A DNA stretch of 64,000 bases from Methylophaga sp. (GTDB lineage Bacteria > Pseudomonadota > Gammaproteobacteria > Nitrosococcales > Methylophagaceae): NCBI RefSeq assembly GCF_009711715.1, contig NZ_VENF01000001.1, positions 62,001 through 126,000 on the forward strand. The letters are read 5' to 3'. The translations under genes were made by a program, and so were the position numbers. Positions 23,881 to 34,054 of this stretch are shown one piece after another. A model generated the notes under the pieces. That model was not told the DNA's origin. It made no database searches and saw only the letters and a program-made list of their open reading frames with translations. Every line of letters starts with the position of its first letter. Position 1 is the first letter of the stretch.

Positions 23881-25575
23881 ATGAGTGATAATGATAAGCA
23901 GGATCCCATCTATATTCCCCATGCCGGCACAGCACTGTTAGGCACATCGCTGCTCAACAAAGGGACGGCATTTACCGAACAGGAGCGTCGCGATTTCAAT
24001 CTGACCGGGCTGATTCCACATCACTTTGAGACGATTGAAGAACAGGCCGAACGCGCCTATCTGCAGTACTGCAGTTTTGACACAGCCATCAACAAGCATA
24101 TTTATCTGCGTATGGTGCAGGATACCAATGAAACCCTGTTTTATTACCTTCTGGAGCAACATCTGCAGGAAATGATGCCGGTGATTTACACACCGACAGT
24201 GGGGGAGGCCTGTGAAAAATTCTCGCAAATTTATCGTCGTGCCCGCGGGCTCTTTATTGCCTACCCTGATCGTCATCGCATCGATGAGATTCTGCATAAC
24301 GCCACCAAGCGGCATGTCAAAGTAATTGTTGTAACCGATGGCAGTCGCATACTGGGGCTGGGTGATCAGGGCGTTGGCGGCATGGGGATTCCTATCGGAA
24401 AGCTGTCGCTTTACACCGCCTGTGCCGGTATCAGCCCGGCTTATACTTTGCCAGTGATGCTGGACGTCGGCACCGATAATGAAACGCTGCTCAACAATCC
24501 GATGTACATAGGCTGGCCGCATCACCGCATTGACGACGAGCAGTACGCTGAGTTTATCGAACTTTTTATTGACGCCGTCGAGCGCCGCTGGCCAGGTGTG
24601 CTGCTCCAGTTTGAAGACTTCGAACAACGCAAGGCTCTGCCATTACTGGAACGCTATCAGGATAAGATTTGCTGCTTTAATGATGATATTCAGGGCACGG
24701 CCTCCATCGCTGTCGGCTCATTACTGGCAGCTTGCCGTTTCAAACAGCAGAAATTATCGGAACAGCGGATTGTTTTTGCCGGTGCCGGTTCTGCCGGCTG
24801 CGGGATTGCAGAGCAGCTGATTGCCCAGATGTGTCAGGAAGGGTTGACTGAAGAAGCGGCCCGAACCCGAATCTTTATGGTTGATAAAGCGGGCCTGCTG
24901 ACTAAATCAATGCATGGACTCTATGACTTTCAGCAACGTCTGGCCCAGTTTGACACCGCCATTAATAGCTGGCCAGTCGACTCAGGCTTTATCAGTCTGG
25001 AGGCCGTCATTGAGCATGCCAGGCCCACAATTCTGATTGGTGTGTCCGGCCAGCCCGGATTATTTACCGAAACATTGATTAAGCGCATGCAGCAGCATTG
25101 CGAGATGCCGGTGATTTTCCCTTTAAGTAATCCCTCCAGCCGTGTTGAGGCTCACCCGGAAGATCTGATTCACTGGACCGGTGGCCAGGCGATTATTGCG
25201 ACTGGCAGTCCGTTTGATCCGGTTGAGTACCAGGGCCGGGAGTTTGTGATTTCACAATGTAATAACAGCTATATTTTCCCCGGCATTGGCCTTGCGGTGG
25301 TCGCTGGGGGTATATCCCGCATCAGCAACGAAATGATGATGGTAGCCAGTGAAGTGCTTGCAAAAAACTCGCCGCTGTCAACAGACAATACCAGCGCTTT
25401 GCTGCCCCCGTTGAGTGCTGTCCGGGAATTGAGTAAAGCGATAGCTCATGCCGTTATCAGGGTTGCACAGGAGGAGGGACTGGCGCCGCAGGCGACGGAA
25501 AAAGCGGTGCAGGAATCGGTTGAGGCTAATGTCTGGGCCGCCAGTTATCGGGCATATCGCCGGGTGAGTATCTAG
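23881..25575 (+). CDS. maeA: NAD-dependent malic enzyme (oxaloacetate-decarboxylating)
   Basis: At 564 residues it has the length of SfcA/MaeA rather than the longer, phosphotransacetylase-fused MaeB. The N-terminal malic domain has [17 protein letters not shown], the catalytic tyrosine region, [26 protein letters not shown] and the metal-binding FEDF plus [11 protein letters not shown]. The NAD domain has a [10 protein letters not shown] nucleotide loop and NPSSRVE. It converts malate to pyruvate and CO2 with NAD reduction. It stands alone between hsp20 and a PepSY gene. Confidence 0.95.
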   Translation: MSDNDKQDPIYIPHAGTALLGTSLLNKGTAFTEQERRDFNLTGLIPHHFETIEEQAERAYLQYCSFDTAINKHIYLRMVQDTNETLFYYLLEQHLQEMMPVIYTPTVGEACEKFSQIYRRARGLFIAYPDRHRIDEILHNATKRHVKVIVVTDGSRILGLGDQGVGGMGIPIGKLSLYTACAGISPAYTLPVMLDVGTDNETLLNNPMYIGWPHHRIDDEQYAEFIELFIDAVERRWPGVLLQFEDFEQRKALPLLERYQDKICCFNDDIQGTASIAVGSLLAACRFKQQKLSEQRIVFAGAGSAGCGIAEQLIAQMCQEGLTEEAARTRIFMVDKAGLLTKSMHGLYDFQQRLAQFDTAINSWPVDSGFISLEAVIEHARPTILIGVSGQPGLFTETLIKRMQQHCEMPVIFPLSNPSSRVEAHPEDLIHWTGGQAIIATGSPFDPVEYQGREFVISQCNNSYIFPGIGLAVVAGGISRISNEMMMVASEVLAKNSPLSTDNTSALLPPLSAVRELSKAIAHAVIRVAQEEGLAPQATEKAVQESVEANVWAASYRAYRRVSI

Positions 25576-25594
25576 AAAAACTTTCCCTTTTAGC

Positions 25595-25665
25595 ACTTGT
25601 CATTAGCTGTGAGTATAGGAGAAATTCCTAAATTCAATTTTCAGTGTTAAACTCTACTGACAAGT
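25595..25665. repeat. Palindromic element behind maeA, related to the pglL-flanking repeats
   Basis: ACTTGTCA (25595-25602) pairs exactly with TGACAAGT (25658-25665). Inside is TATAGGAGAAATTCCTA (25614-25630), an imperfect copy of the TATAGGAATAATTCCT core found at 7578-7593 and, reversed, at 9634-9649. It lies between maeA and its probable terminator. Confidence 0.5.
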
Positions 25666-25667
25666 TT

Positions 25668-25704
25668 GATCATTGCTCTTGTGGGTAGAGATTGATCGTT
25701 TTTT
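25668..25704 (+). terminator. Probable terminator after maeA
   Basis: The interrupted stem GATCA...CTCT / AGAG...TGATC (25668-25679 with 25687-25697) is followed by G and six T's. It lies 30 bases before the PepSY gene start, so it could also be part of that gene's leader. Confidence 0.55.
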
Positions 25705-25733
25705 AGATCTTTCACCTGTAAACGGAGCTTTAA

Positions 25734-26288
25734 ATGACAAATTCTGTTCTGAAATTCATTCCTGCCACAATTGCCTTAACCCTTTCCCCAGCTGTGTTTG
25801 CCGATCATGATAATTATGATCTGGATGATGTGCGTGACTGGAATATCGTCAAGATAGAAACCTGCCTCGATGCCGCTCTGGATACCATTCCCGGTAATGC
25901 CCGCAAAGTCGAACTGAAAATGGAAGGCGACGATCCGGTTTATGAGTTCGACATTGAAGCGGAAGCTGACGGCAATACTTACAATGTTGAATGCAATGCC
26001 GAGGAAGGCTTTGTCACTGAAATTGAACGTGAAGTCGATGCTAATGATCCAGCTTTCAAGAAGCTGGCTAAGATTTCACAGGATGAAGCGCGTGAAACTG
26101 CATTGATGTTCCATCCGGGTGAAGTCGTTGCTTCTGAATTGGAAGTTGGCTTTGACGGCGATGCAACCTATGAGTTTGATATTCAAAGTATTCACGGCTA
26201 CGAAGTGAAAGTAGATGTGGATGCCTCAACTGGTGAAATCGAGGAAGCGAATATCGAGCTTTATGAAATCGGTATGGAAAAAGAATAA
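25734..26288 (+). CDS. Exported PepSY-domain protein
   Basis: A 184-residue acidic protein with a signal peptide (cleavage near VFA-DH). Two PepSY repeats span about 35-105 and 115-182; each has a helix with EAR/DAAL and strands ending in GFVTEIEREVDA or TGEIEEANIEL. PepSY domains are often found in periplasmic or cell-surface proteins and in protease propeptides, where they are thought to inhibit or assist folding; no peptidase is adjacent. The function here is unknown. CGGAGC lies about 6 bases before the ATG. Confidence 0.85.
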   Translation: MTNSVLKFIPATIALTLSPAVFADHDNYDLDDVRDWNIVKIETCLDAALDTIPGNARKVELKMEGDDPVYEFDIEAEADGNTYNVECNAEEGFVTEIEREVDANDPAFKKLAKISQDEARETALMFHPGEVVASELEVGFDGDATYEFDIQSIHGYEVKVDVDASTGEIEEANIELYEIGMEKE

Positions 26289-26306
26289 ATTTCAACCGCC
26301 TGAAAC

Positions 26307-26339
26307 AAAAAAAGCCGCTGTGATTCAGCGGCTTTTTTT
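26307..26339. terminator. Bidirectional terminator between the PepSY gene and valS
   Basis: An exact 14-bp stem (26307-26320 with 26326-26339, loop TGATT) has A7 on one side and T7 on the other, so it works on both strands. Confidence 0.93.
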
Positions 26340-26369
26340 ATGTCCAGACTGGCGATTGTCAGTCGAGCA

Positions 26370-29126
26370 TTACGCGCCAAGTGCCTGCAACTGCTGTTTC
26401 AGCTGCTGATAGGCCTGCTGCATTTCTTCCAGCTTTTCACGCTCCTTGGCAACGACTTCAGCCGGCGCCTTGGCCACATAGTTGTCATTGGAAAGTTTGC
26501 CGGAGGATTGTTTGATAACTTTGTCGAGTTTGCTCATTTCCTTGTTAAGACGGGCAATCTCGGCATCTTTATCAATCAGGCCCTCGAGTGGGATCAGAAT
26601 TTCCATCTTGCCGACCAGCGCGGTTGCCGCAGCCGGGGCTTCGCCTTCCAGTAATTCAATCGATTCCAGGTTCGCAAGCCGGCTCAGGAAGTTGCGGTTG
26701 TTTTCCAGCCGGGATTTGTCCGCAGCCTGAGCATCTTTGAGCAATACGGGCAGTTGTTTTTTCGGTGCAATATTCATCTGCGAGCGAATCGATCGCACAC
26801 CGGTAATAAATTGCATGACCCATTCCATCTGGGCTACCGCGGTTTCATCGACTTTGCTGTCGTCTGCAACTGGGTATGGCTGACGCATAATCGACTCACC
26901 CCTGACACCGGCCAGTGGCGCGATGGTCTGCCAGATTTCCTCAGTAATAAACGGCATAAACGGGTGCGTCAGTCGAAGGGTGGCTTCCAACACGCGTACC
27001 AGTGTGCGGCGGGTGCCGCGCTTGGCCGCTTCCGAAGCTGAGTCTGAGGTCAGCACCGGTTTGGAGAGTTCCAGATACCAGTCACAATAGTTATTCCAGA
27101 TAAACTCATAAATGCCCTGTGCCGCCAGATCGAAGCGGTAGCTGTCGAGGGCACGGGTCACCTCTTTCTCGGTGCTCTGCAACTGGGAAATAATCCAGCG
27201 ATCAGCCAGGCTCAGTTCGACATCATTGTTATCGATGCCGGTATCCTGATTTTCGGTGTTCATTAACACATAGCGTGCCGCATTCCACAGCTTGTTGCAG
27301 AAGTTGCGGTAACCGGCAATCCGGTTCATATCAAAGTTGATATCCCGGCCTGTGGAAGCGAGTGAGGCAAAGGTGAAACGCAGGGCGTCTGTGCCATGCG
27401 GCGCGATGCCTTCCGGGAATTCCTTTCGGGTCGCTTTTTCGATCTTGGCAGCCAGTTTGGGCTGCATCATACCGCTGGTACGTTTGGTCACCAGGGTTTC
27501 CAGATCAATGCCGTCAATAATATCGATAGGATCCAGTACATTGCCTTTGGATTTGGACATTTTCTGGCCGTTGGCATCACGGACCAGGCCGTGGATGTAG
27601 ATTTCCCTGAACGGCACATCATCCATAAAGTGCAGGCCCATCATCATCATCCGGGCGACCCAGAAGAAGATAATGTCAAAACCGGTTACCAGCACACTGG
27701 TCGGATACCAGGTTTTCAGTGCCTCGGTGTTTTCCGGCCAACCTAGTGTTGAGAACGGCCACAGGGCTGATGAGAACCAGGTATCAAGGACATCTTCATC
27801 CTGATTGAGCTCAACATCATCGGCGAGATTGTGCTTTTGACGCACATCGGCTTCATCATGACCGACATAGACATGACCGTTATTGTCATACCAGGCCGGA
27901 ATCCGGTGTCCCCACCAGATTTGACGTGAAATACACCAATCCTGAATGCCATCCATCCAGTTGAAGAAGGTTTTGTCCCAGTTGCCGGGCACGAATTTAA
28001 CCTTGCCTTCCTTCACGGCTTTTACCGCAGGCTCTGCCAGTACATCGGCTTTGACATACCATTGATCGGTCAGGAAAGGTTCGATTACCGCGCCGCTGCG
28101 ATCACCTCGCGGTACCATCAGTTTATGATCCTGAATGCCTTCCAGCAGTTCCAGTTGTTTCAGATCGTGAACAATAACATCACGCGCTTCGTAACGATCC
28201 AGGCCGCGGTATTTTTCAGGTGCATTGTCATTGATCGCGGCATCAGCAGTCAGGATATTGATCTGTTCCAGATTATGGCGCTGACCCATTTCATAGTCGT
28301 TGAAATCATGTGCCGGTGTGATTTTGACGCAGCCGGTACCGAATTCACGATCGACATAATCATCGGCGATGATCGGAATTTCACGCCCGACCAGCGGCAG
28401 GGTGATGGTTTTGCCAATCAGGCCCTGATAGCGCTCATCTTCAGGGTGCACCGCAACGGCGGTATCACCGAGCATGGTTTCAGGACGGGTGGTGGCGACC
28501 ACCAGGTGACCAGTGCCGTCAGTCAGCGGATAACGGAAATGCCATAAATGGCCGGATTCCTCTTCTGATAGTACTTCGAGATCAGACACGGCGGTATGTA
28601 AAACCGGGTCCCAGTTGACCAGGCGTTTGCCACGATAAATCAGCCCTTCGTCGAAAAGGCGGACAAAGACCTGTTTAACGGCTTCTGACAGATCCTCGTC
28701 CATCGTGAAGCGGTTACGCGACCAGTCCAGCGAGGAGCCAAGACGGCGCAACTGACGGGTGATATTACCGCCTGATTCTTCTTTCCATTCCCAGATCCGG
28801 TCAATGAACTTGTCACGGCCCAGATCATGACGGGTTTTATTTTGGGCATTCAGTTGACGCTCGACCACCATCTGCGTGGCGATACCGGCATGATCGGTAC
28901 CGGGCTGCCAGAGGGTGTTGTAACCCTTCATCCGGTGGTAGCGGGTCAGGGTATCCATGATGGTGTTGTTGAAACCATGGCCCATATGCAGGCTGCCGGT
29001 AACGTTGGGGGGCGGCAACATAATGCAGTATGGCTCGCCTTCGCCGGTCGGTTTGAATTCCCCGGCCTGTTCCCATTGCTGATACCAGCGTTCTTCAATC
29101 GCGTCAGGACTGTATGTTTTTTCCAT
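26370..29126 (-). CDS. valS: Valyl-tRNA synthetase
   Basis: This class I aminoacyl-tRNA synthetase charges tRNA-Val. The start at 29126 ([19 protein letters not shown]) matches the usual ValRS N-terminus; the open frame back to 29168 overlaps the predicted -10 box and is unlikely to be translated. The product has 918 residues. The HIGH-type site is [15 protein letters not shown] and the KMSKS site is [12 protein letters not shown]. An editing domain sits between them, and a C-terminal coiled-coil arm ([14 protein letters not shown]... to the end) is typical. It precedes holC and pepA on the same strand in reverse order, the common pepA-holC-valS cluster. Confidence 0.96.
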   Translation of the reverse strand: MEKTYSPDAIEERWYQQWEQAGEFKPTGEGEPYCIMLPPPNVTGSLHMGHGFNNTIMDTLTRYHRMKGYNTLWQPGTDHAGIATQMVVERQLNAQNKTRHDLGRDKFIDRIWEWKEESGGNITRQLRRLGSSLDWSRNRFTMDEDLSEAVKQVFVRLFDEGLIYRGKRLVNWDPVLHTAVSDLEVLSEEESGHLWHFRYPLTDGTGHLVVATTRPETMLGDTAVAVHPEDERYQGLIGKTITLPLVGREIPIIADDYVDREFGTGCVKITPAHDFNDYEMGQRHNLEQINILTADAAINDNAPEKYRGLDRYEARDVIVHDLKQLELLEGIQDHKLMVPRGDRSGAVIEPFLTDQWYVKADVLAEPAVKAVKEGKVKFVPGNWDKTFFNWMDGIQDWCISRQIWWGHRIPAWYDNNGHVYVGHDEADVRQKHNLADDVELNQDEDVLDTWFSSALWPFSTLGWPENTEALKTWYPTSVLVTGFDIIFFWVARMMMMGLHFMDDVPFREIYIHGLVRDANGQKMSKSKGNVLDPIDIIDGIDLETLVTKRTSGMMQPKLAAKIEKATRKEFPEGIAPHGTDALRFTFASLASTGRDINFDMNRIAGYRNFCNKLWNAARYVLMNTENQDTGIDNNDVELSLADRWIISQLQSTEKEVTRALDSYRFDLAAQGIYEFIWNNYCDWYLELSKPVLTSDSASEAAKRGTRRTLVRVLEATLRLTHPFMPFITEEIWQTIAPLAGVRGESIMRQPYPVADDSKVDETAVAQMEWVMQFITGVRSIRSQMNIAPKKQLPVLLKDAQAADKSRLENNRNFLSRLANLESIELLEGEAPAAATALVGKMEILIPLEGLIDKDAEIARLNKEMSKLDKVIKQSSGKLSNDNYVAKAPAEVVAKEREKLEEMQQAYQQLKQQLQALGA

Positions 29127-29166
29127 CTTGTTTTTATTCAGGTCTAAGTCGTTAAATAAGCAGGGC

Positions 29167-29196
29167 ATTATACCTGCTGTGGCAGTCCATGGTCAG
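29167..29196 (-). promoter_or_regulatory. Predicted valS promoter
   Basis: On the minus strand CTGACC (29196-29191), 18 bases, TATAAT (29172-29167). The exact -10 overlaps the first in-frame ATG at 29168, which argues for the valS start at 29126. Confidence 0.5.
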
Positions 29197-29225
29197 CTGC
29201 AATCGGCAAATGCCGTGATTGGCGT

Positions 29226-29654
29226 TTAGATATGGAAGGTGTCGAGCTCGTAACCGCGCTGTTTATAGAACTGAAAGCGTTCACGACCGGCCTGTTTGAC
29301 CGGGGCGTTGTCATCAATGATTTCCGCGACACGCTCGAATTGGCTGAAAAACAGCGGTTGCTGATCGGTGAGGTTGATTAACACATCCATCAGCCGTGGC
29401 GGGGTGGCCTCATTGTGGCCGATGAGTACAGGGCTGTTATTGTCAGCGTTCGGCACAATCTCTTCATGAGGTACAAAGCTGTCCGGCCGAATCGCCCACA
29501 ACGCATCGTTCAGCGCCGCGCTCTGGGCGGCATTTTCGGTATGTATATAGACTTGCTGACCCTGGTGGTAAACCTTTTCGGCCAGGCGGCAGGCAAAAGC
29601 CTGCCGCTGTTCCGGCTCAATCGATTTCAGCACGTAAAAGCTGATTCGGGTCAT
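29226..29654 (-). CDS. holC: DNA polymerase III chi subunit
   Basis: The 142-residue product matches HolC: N-terminal MTRISFYVLKS strand, a helix (ACRLAEKVYHQGQQVYIHT), ALWAIRPDSFVPH, and a C-terminal helix FERVAEIID followed by RERFQFYKQRGYEL. Chi bridges SSB and the clamp loader via psi. It sits 2 bases behind pepA and about 100 bases before valS, the classic neighbourhood. Confidence 0.95.
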   Translation of the reverse strand: MTRISFYVLKSIEPEQRQAFACRLAEKVYHQGQQVYIHTENAAQSAALNDALWAIRPDSFVPHEEIVPNADNNSPVLIGHNEATPPRLMDVLINLTDQQPLFFSQFERVAEIIDDNAPVKQAGRERFQFYKQRGYELDTFHI

Positions 29655-29656
29655 GT

Positions 29657-31150
29657 TCAGCTTTGTGATTCGATTTTGTTCAGCAGATATTGCACCAGCA
29701 GCGGCACAGGTCGACCGGTTGCACCTTTGGCTTTACCACTCAGCCAGGCGGTACCGGCGATATCCAGATGCGCCCAGTGGAATTTCTCGGTAAAACGCGA
29801 CAGGAAACAGGCTGCGGTGACACTGCCGGCTTCTTTACCGCCGACATTGGCCATATCAGCAAAGTTGCTGTCCAGCTGTTTCTGGTAGTCATCCCACATG
29901 GGTAGCTGCCAGGCACGGTCATAACTGTCATTACCGGCTTTCAACAGGGCATCGGCCAGATCCTGATTGTTCGCCATCAGGCCGGTAGTCACATTACCCA
30001 GCGCCACAATAATCGCACCGGTCAGCGTTGCGATATCGATAACCGTATCCGGTTCAAAACGCTCGCTGTAGGTCAGCGCGTCACACAGAATCAGACGACC
30101 TTCGGCATCGGTATTCAGAATTTCGATAGTTTTGCCAGCCATGCTGGTGACAATGTCGCCCGGTTTGTTGGCATCGCCGTCCGGCATGTTTTCCGAGCTG
30201 GGTACCACACCGACCACATTAATCGGCAGCCCCAGTTCAGCGACGGTTTGAATCGTGCCGAAAACACTGGCAGAACCGCACATATCATATTTCATCTCAT
30301 CCATGCCCTGAGACGGTTTCAGCGAAATACCGCCGGCATCAAAGGTCAGGCCTTTACCGACCAGCACCACCGGTTTGGCATCACCGGCGCCTTTGTATTC
30401 CATGGTGATGAGTTTGGCAGGCTGACGGCTGCCGCGCGAGACAGAGAGCAGGGAACCCATGCCCAGTTTCTCCATTTCCGCTTCATCCAGTACGGTTGTG
30501 TTAACGCTGTCATACTGCTGACCGAGTTTGATGGCCTGCTCGGCAAGATAGGTCGGGGTGCAGACATTGCCGGGTAGGTTGCCCAGCTCACGGGCGAGGT
30601 TCATACCGCGACCAATGGCTGCACCCTGGTCAACAGCCTGACCCAGTGCAGCCGTCTCTTCATCGTCACTGGCAAAGCTGAGCTGTATCAGTGGTTTTTC
30701 AATAGGCTTGTTTTCACTCTTGGTGTTTGTATATCGATACAGCGCCGTTTCAGTATTGATTGCCGCCTGGCGCACTTTCCAGGCCGCCGTTCTGTTACCC
30801 AGATCCACTTCAGCGAGGCAGCAGACAGCGGTTTGCGCGCCGCTTTCATTCAGCACCTGCGCCATCGCAGTGGTGGCCGTGTTGAAATCGTTTTCAGTGG
30901 TTTTGCCTTTTTTACCGACGCCGACCAGCAGAATACGCGAGCTTTTGATACCTTCCGGGTGATGCATAAACAGGGTCTGACCGGGTTTGCCGCTGATGTC
31001 GGCGGCATCAATGACGCGTTGTACCGCGCCGCGGGTATCTTCATCCAGCTGGGCTGCTGAAGGGCTGAGTTCGCCGCCTTCATAAACAGCGACAACCAGA
31101 CAATCAGTCTGTTGAGATGCCAGCGCATCGGTAGTGACAAAATACTGCAT
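29657..31150 (-). CDS. pepA: Leucyl aminopeptidase (PepA, M17 family)
   Basis: A 497-residue cytosolic dizinc aminopeptidase. The metal/catalytic blocks are present: VGKGLTFDAGGISLKPS with the ligand Lys and Asp, DMCGSASV, and NTDAEGRLILCDAL. In E. coli PepA also binds DNA in Xer recombination and gene control. It is divergent from lptF, with about 97 bases between the starts, an arrangement conserved in many gammaproteobacteria. Confidence 0.96.
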   Translation of the reverse strand: MQYFVTTDALASQQTDCLVVAVYEGGELSPSAAQLDEDTRGAVQRVIDAADISGKPGQTLFMHHPEGIKSSRILLVGVGKKGKTTENDFNTATTAMAQVLNESGAQTAVCCLAEVDLGNRTAAWKVRQAAINTETALYRYTNTKSENKPIEKPLIQLSFASDDEETAALGQAVDQGAAIGRGMNLARELGNLPGNVCTPTYLAEQAIKLGQQYDSVNTTVLDEAEMEKLGMGSLLSVSRGSRQPAKLITMEYKGAGDAKPVVLVGKGLTFDAGGISLKPSQGMDEMKYDMCGSASVFGTIQTVAELGLPINVVGVVPSSENMPDGDANKPGDIVTSMAGKTIEILNTDAEGRLILCDALTYSERFEPDTVIDIATLTGAIIVALGNVTTGLMANNQDLADALLKAGNDSYDRAWQLPMWDDYQKQLDSNFADMANVGGKEAGSVTAACFLSRFTEKFHWAHLDIAGTAWLSGKAKGATGRPVPLLVQYLLNKIESQS

Positions 31151-31247
31151 GGATTTCTCCTGTAGGGATGAATTGGTTTAGACTTCTTGGATTCGAATTT
31201 GATTGTGCCAAAAACAAACGTTTTATTCTAACCAAGACACGCCTTTA

Positions 31248-32378
31248 ATGCTCAACGTTCCGTACCCCATCTCCTCCTGGCTGACGATAATTGATCGTTA
31301 CATGCTCAGGGAGTTTGTGATTAACCTGGTCGCAGTGACCGGGGTGTTGTGGCTGATTTATATCTCAACCCGCTTTGCCCGTTATCTGGCTGATGCTGCC
31401 GTGGGCAATATGCCGGCCGATGTCATTTTCAGTTTGCTGGGACTGAGCTCGCTGGGAGCATTGTCCATTTTGTTGCCGATTGGTGCTTTTCTGGCGGTGA
31501 TGCTGTCGCTGGGACGGATGAGTTCTGATAATGAACTCACCGTGATGTCAGCCTGTGGCATTTCCAGTCTACGCATTATGCGCAATGTGCTGCTTTTTGC
31601 CGGCACCGTGGCGGTCATTGTTGCAACATTATCACTGGCAGTGGTGCCAGGCGTCTTATCTGATCGTTATGAACTCCAGGAAAAGGCCAAAATTTCCGCC
31701 AATACTACCGGTCTGATTGCGGGCAGTTTCAAGGAGAGTGAAGGTGGCGACTGGACTTTCTACTCTCAGGGCCTCAGTGCCGACAAGCAGTTTATGGAGA
31801 ATGTCTTTATTGAAATCGAACGTGAAGACAAACCGCTGATATTCCGCTCCGAGACCGGCCATTTTGAAATCGATTCGCAAACCGGTGATAAATTTCTGGT
31901 GCTTGAAGATGGTTACCGCTATGAAGGTAAAGCCGGCGATCAGGATTTCACGATTGCCCAGTTTGCGACCCACAGCCTGTTGATTGAAAAAGGTCAGGAA
32001 GGGGAAGTGCGTGAACGCCATAAGGCGATGTCGACCTCGGCGTTACTCGAACGCGGCCAGCCGCGGGATGTTGCCGAAGTGCAGTGGCGCACTGCCGCGG
32101 CCTTGATGACTTTGATTTTATGCCTGTCGGCCATCCCGCTCGCCAATGCCGGTCCGCGCCAGGGCCGCTATGCGGGCTTTGTTCCCGCGGTGCTGATTTA
32201 TATCATCTACAGCAACCTACTCGGAGTGAATCGTGCCTGGGTGGCCAAAGGCGACATCCCGATCTGGCTGGGCGGCGTCTGGGTGCACGTACTGATGCTG
32301 ATTGTGCTGTTACTGCTGCTTAACCGTCAGACCCTGCGCCGTTTCCTTTCCCGCCATAAACAAAACCAAAGCCGATAA
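31248..32378 (+). CDS. lptF: LptF, LPS export ABC transporter permease
   Basis: With LptG and the LptB ATPase (not in the window) LptF extracts LPS from the inner membrane. The start at 31248 (MLNVPYPISSWLTIIDRYML) is preferred over an upstream TTG at 31203 that adds a hydrophilic stretch; MLREFVINL at 31299 is another option. The 376-residue product has six membrane helices split by a beta-jellyroll periplasmic domain (about 130-260), and the permease features DRYMLREF and LTVMSACGIS near the N-terminus. lptG follows with no gap. Confidence 0.93.
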   Translation: MLNVPYPISSWLTIIDRYMLREFVINLVAVTGVLWLIYISTRFARYLADAAVGNMPADVIFSLLGLSSLGALSILLPIGAFLAVMLSLGRMSSDNELTVMSACGISSLRIMRNVLLFAGTVAVIVATLSLAVVPGVLSDRYELQEKAKISANTTGLIAGSFKESEGGDWTFYSQGLSADKQFMENVFIEIEREDKPLIFRSETGHFEIDSQTGDKFLVLEDGYRYEGKAGDQDFTIAQFATHSLLIEKGQEGEVRERHKAMSTSALLERGQPRDVAEVQWRTAAALMTLILCLSAIPLANAGPRQGRYAGFVPAVLIYIIYSNLLGVNRAWVAKGDIPIWLGGVWVHVLMLIVLLLLLNRQTLRRFLSRHKQNQSR

Positions 32379-33443
32379 ATGCGCATACTTTCCAAATATA
32401 TCGCCAAAAATATCCTGGCCAGCACCTTGCTGGTTTTGCTGGTCCTGCTGGCTTTGTATACCTTCATGGATTTTATTACCGAGCTTGATGACCTGGGTGA
32501 GGGCGACTACGGCATCGGCAGTATCCTCAGCTATATCGCCCTGACCATGCCCAAGCGGATTTATGAATTACTGCCGGTAGCGGCCTTGCTGGGTAGTGTG
32601 ATTGGCCTTGGCAGTATGGCCAGTCAGAGTGAACTGGTGGCGATGCGTGCGGCGGGCTACTCACTGGGTGATATCAATAAGGCAGTGGTTGTGGTCGCGG
32701 CTTTATTGATGTTGCTGGCGCTGCTGATAGGCGAGGGGCTGCGGCCAGTCACCGAGCAGTATGCGAGGGAATTACAGTCTGTGGCACAGACTGGTACGGT
32801 GGGGTCACGATCGGAACACGGTTTCTGGACCCGGGACGGCAACCACTTCAATCACATCGACAGAATCAATGCCGATGGCAGTTTTTCCAATGTTGCGATA
32901 TACGAATTTGATGATAATCACCGGCTAAGGATTCTGACCAGGGCAGCACGGGCTGAGTACCAGGATGACAGCTGGATTCTGTCCGATGTGGTGCAGAGCA
33001 CTATCAATGAGGCAGGGGTAAAAGTCCGGTCGGTAACGCATGCACGCTGGCAGTCCCAACTTAATCCGGGTATGGTGAATATCGTGGTGGTGCCACCCGA
33101 GTTTTTGCCGGTGTGGGATCTGCTCGAATACGTGAGATATCTGAAGGATAATCATCAGTCGGTGGCACAGTATGAACTGGCTTTCTGGAGTAAATTGATG
33201 ATGCCGGTGAGTACAGCGGTGATGGTATTACTTGCTGTGCCTTTTGTATTCGGACCGCTGCGTTCAGCACCGATTGGCGGCAGAATCCTCGCCGGAGCCC
33301 TGATCGGGATTGGTTTTCATCTGTTTAATCAGAGTTTTCAGCATATGGGATTGGTGTTTGGCTTAGTGCCGTGGCTGGCATCGTCGTTTCCTACTATGAT
33401 GTTTGCCGGACTGGCGTGGTGGTTGAACACCAGGGTGAGATAA
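32379..33443 (+). CDS. lptG: LptG, LPS export ABC transporter permease
   Basis: The 354-residue partner of LptF. It has the same plan: N-terminal membrane helices (RILSKYIAKNILASTLLVLLVLLALYTFMDF), a coupling segment with SELVAMRAAGYS, a periplasmic beta domain (about 125-260) and three C-terminal helices. The ATG directly follows the lptF TAA, so the two are translationally linked. Confidence 0.95.
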   Translation: MRILSKYIAKNILASTLLVLLVLLALYTFMDFITELDDLGEGDYGIGSILSYIALTMPKRIYELLPVAALLGSVIGLGSMASQSELVAMRAAGYSLGDINKAVVVVAALLMLLALLIGEGLRPVTEQYARELQSVAQTGTVGSRSEHGFWTRDGNHFNHIDRINADGSFSNVAIYEFDDNHRLRILTRAARAEYQDDSWILSDVVQSTINEAGVKVRSVTHARWQSQLNPGMVNIVVVPPEFLPVWDLLEYVRYLKDNHQSVAQYELAFWSKLMMPVSTAVMVLLAVPFVFGPLRSAPIGGRILAGALIGIGFHLFNQSFQHMGLVFGLVPWLASSFPTMMFAGLAWWLNTRVR

Positions 33444-33460
33444 ATACGATGCTTTAAAGA

Positions 33461-33536
33461 TGGCGTCCCCAAGGGGATTCGAACCCCTGTTACCGCCGTG
33501 AAAGGGCGGTGTCCTAGGCCTCTAGACGATGGGGAC
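33461..33536 (-). tRNA. tRNA-Glu (UUC), copy 1
   Basis: A full cloverleaf reads on the minus strand: acceptor GTCCCCA/TGGGGAC, anticodon stem CCGCC/GGCGG with loop CTTTCAC (anticodon TTC), T-loop GTTCGAAT, and encoded CCA. It is identical over all 76 bases to 33592-33667. Confidence 0.97.
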
Positions 33537-33555
33537 CCAGGTCTTTAACTTGTCT

Positions 33556-33586
33556 CGAAAAGAAAGGGCCTGTTTTATCAGGCCCT
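33556..33586 (-). terminator. Terminator between the two tRNA-Glu genes
   Basis: AGGGCCTG (33565-33572) pairs with CAGGCCCT (33579-33586). On the minus strand the stem is followed by TTCTTTTC. It would stop transcription after the upstream tRNA-Glu copy, unless read through or processed. Confidence 0.65.
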
Positions 33587-33591
33587 GAATT

Positions 33592-33667
33592 TGGCGTCCC
33601 CAAGGGGATTCGAACCCCTGTTACCGCCGTGAAAGGGCGGTGTCCTAGGCCTCTAGACGATGGGGAC
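33592..33667 (-). tRNA. tRNA-Glu (UUC), copy 2
   Basis: Identical sequence to copy 1, with anticodon TTC and encoded CCA. It lies 24 bases behind tRNA-Ala on the minus strand. Confidence 0.97.
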
Positions 33668-33691
33668 CTAAAACTTTTCTTTCGATAAAAT

Positions 33692-33767
33692 TGGTGGAGC
33701 TAGGCGGGATCGAACCGCCGACCTCCTGCATGCCATGCAGGCGCTCTCCCAGCTGAGCTATAGCCCC
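33692..33767 (-). tRNA. tRNA-Ala (GGC)
   Basis: Acceptor GGGGCTA/TAGCTCC, D-arm AGCTCAGCTGGGAGAGC, anticodon stem CCTGC/GCAGG with loop ATGGCAT (anticodon GGC), T-loop GTTCGATC and encoded CCA. First gene of the minus-strand tRNA cluster. Confidence 0.97.
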
Positions 33768-33783
33768 CCGAAAGGAAGCGCAT

Positions 33784-33812
33784 ATCATAGGTACTGAAGC
33801 CCGCCCTGTCAA
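33784..33812 (-). promoter_or_regulatory. Strong promoter of the tRNA-Ala/Glu cluster
   Basis: On the minus strand TTGACA (33812-33807), 17 bases, TATGAT (33789-33784), followed by a GC-rich ATGCGC start region like that of stable-RNA promoters. Confidence 0.8.
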
Positions 33813-33960
33813 CAAAAGATGACAAAATAATTTCTGTGTCGGGCCGGATAAACCGTGCCCTGGATCCGGACCGTAAAAGCGGCTTTACAGCCACTAAAAG
33901 CTAAGTTGTTGAGCGCATGGGATTATCCTGTTTGTGAGTACAGGTCGAATAGGGGCTGAT

Positions 33961-33989
33961 TTGCCGATTACACATATATATGCGATAAA
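33961..33989 (+). promoter_or_regulatory. Candidate lptD promoter
   Basis: TTGCCG (33961-33966), 17 bases, GATAAA (33984-33989). The match is moderate; no sigmaE-type GGAACTT was seen although lptD is sigmaE-controlled in enterics. Confidence 0.35.
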
Positions 33990-34054
33990 TTGAGCGTTAT
34001 TTTTCATTCGGTCAGGACGTCAATCATGGCTGGGTCTGCAGCTTGAGGATGAAC

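Noticed and set aside
33461..33667. CRISPR-like direct repeat
   Set aside because: The repeat unit is a complete tRNA-Glu gene present twice; no spacer array exists.
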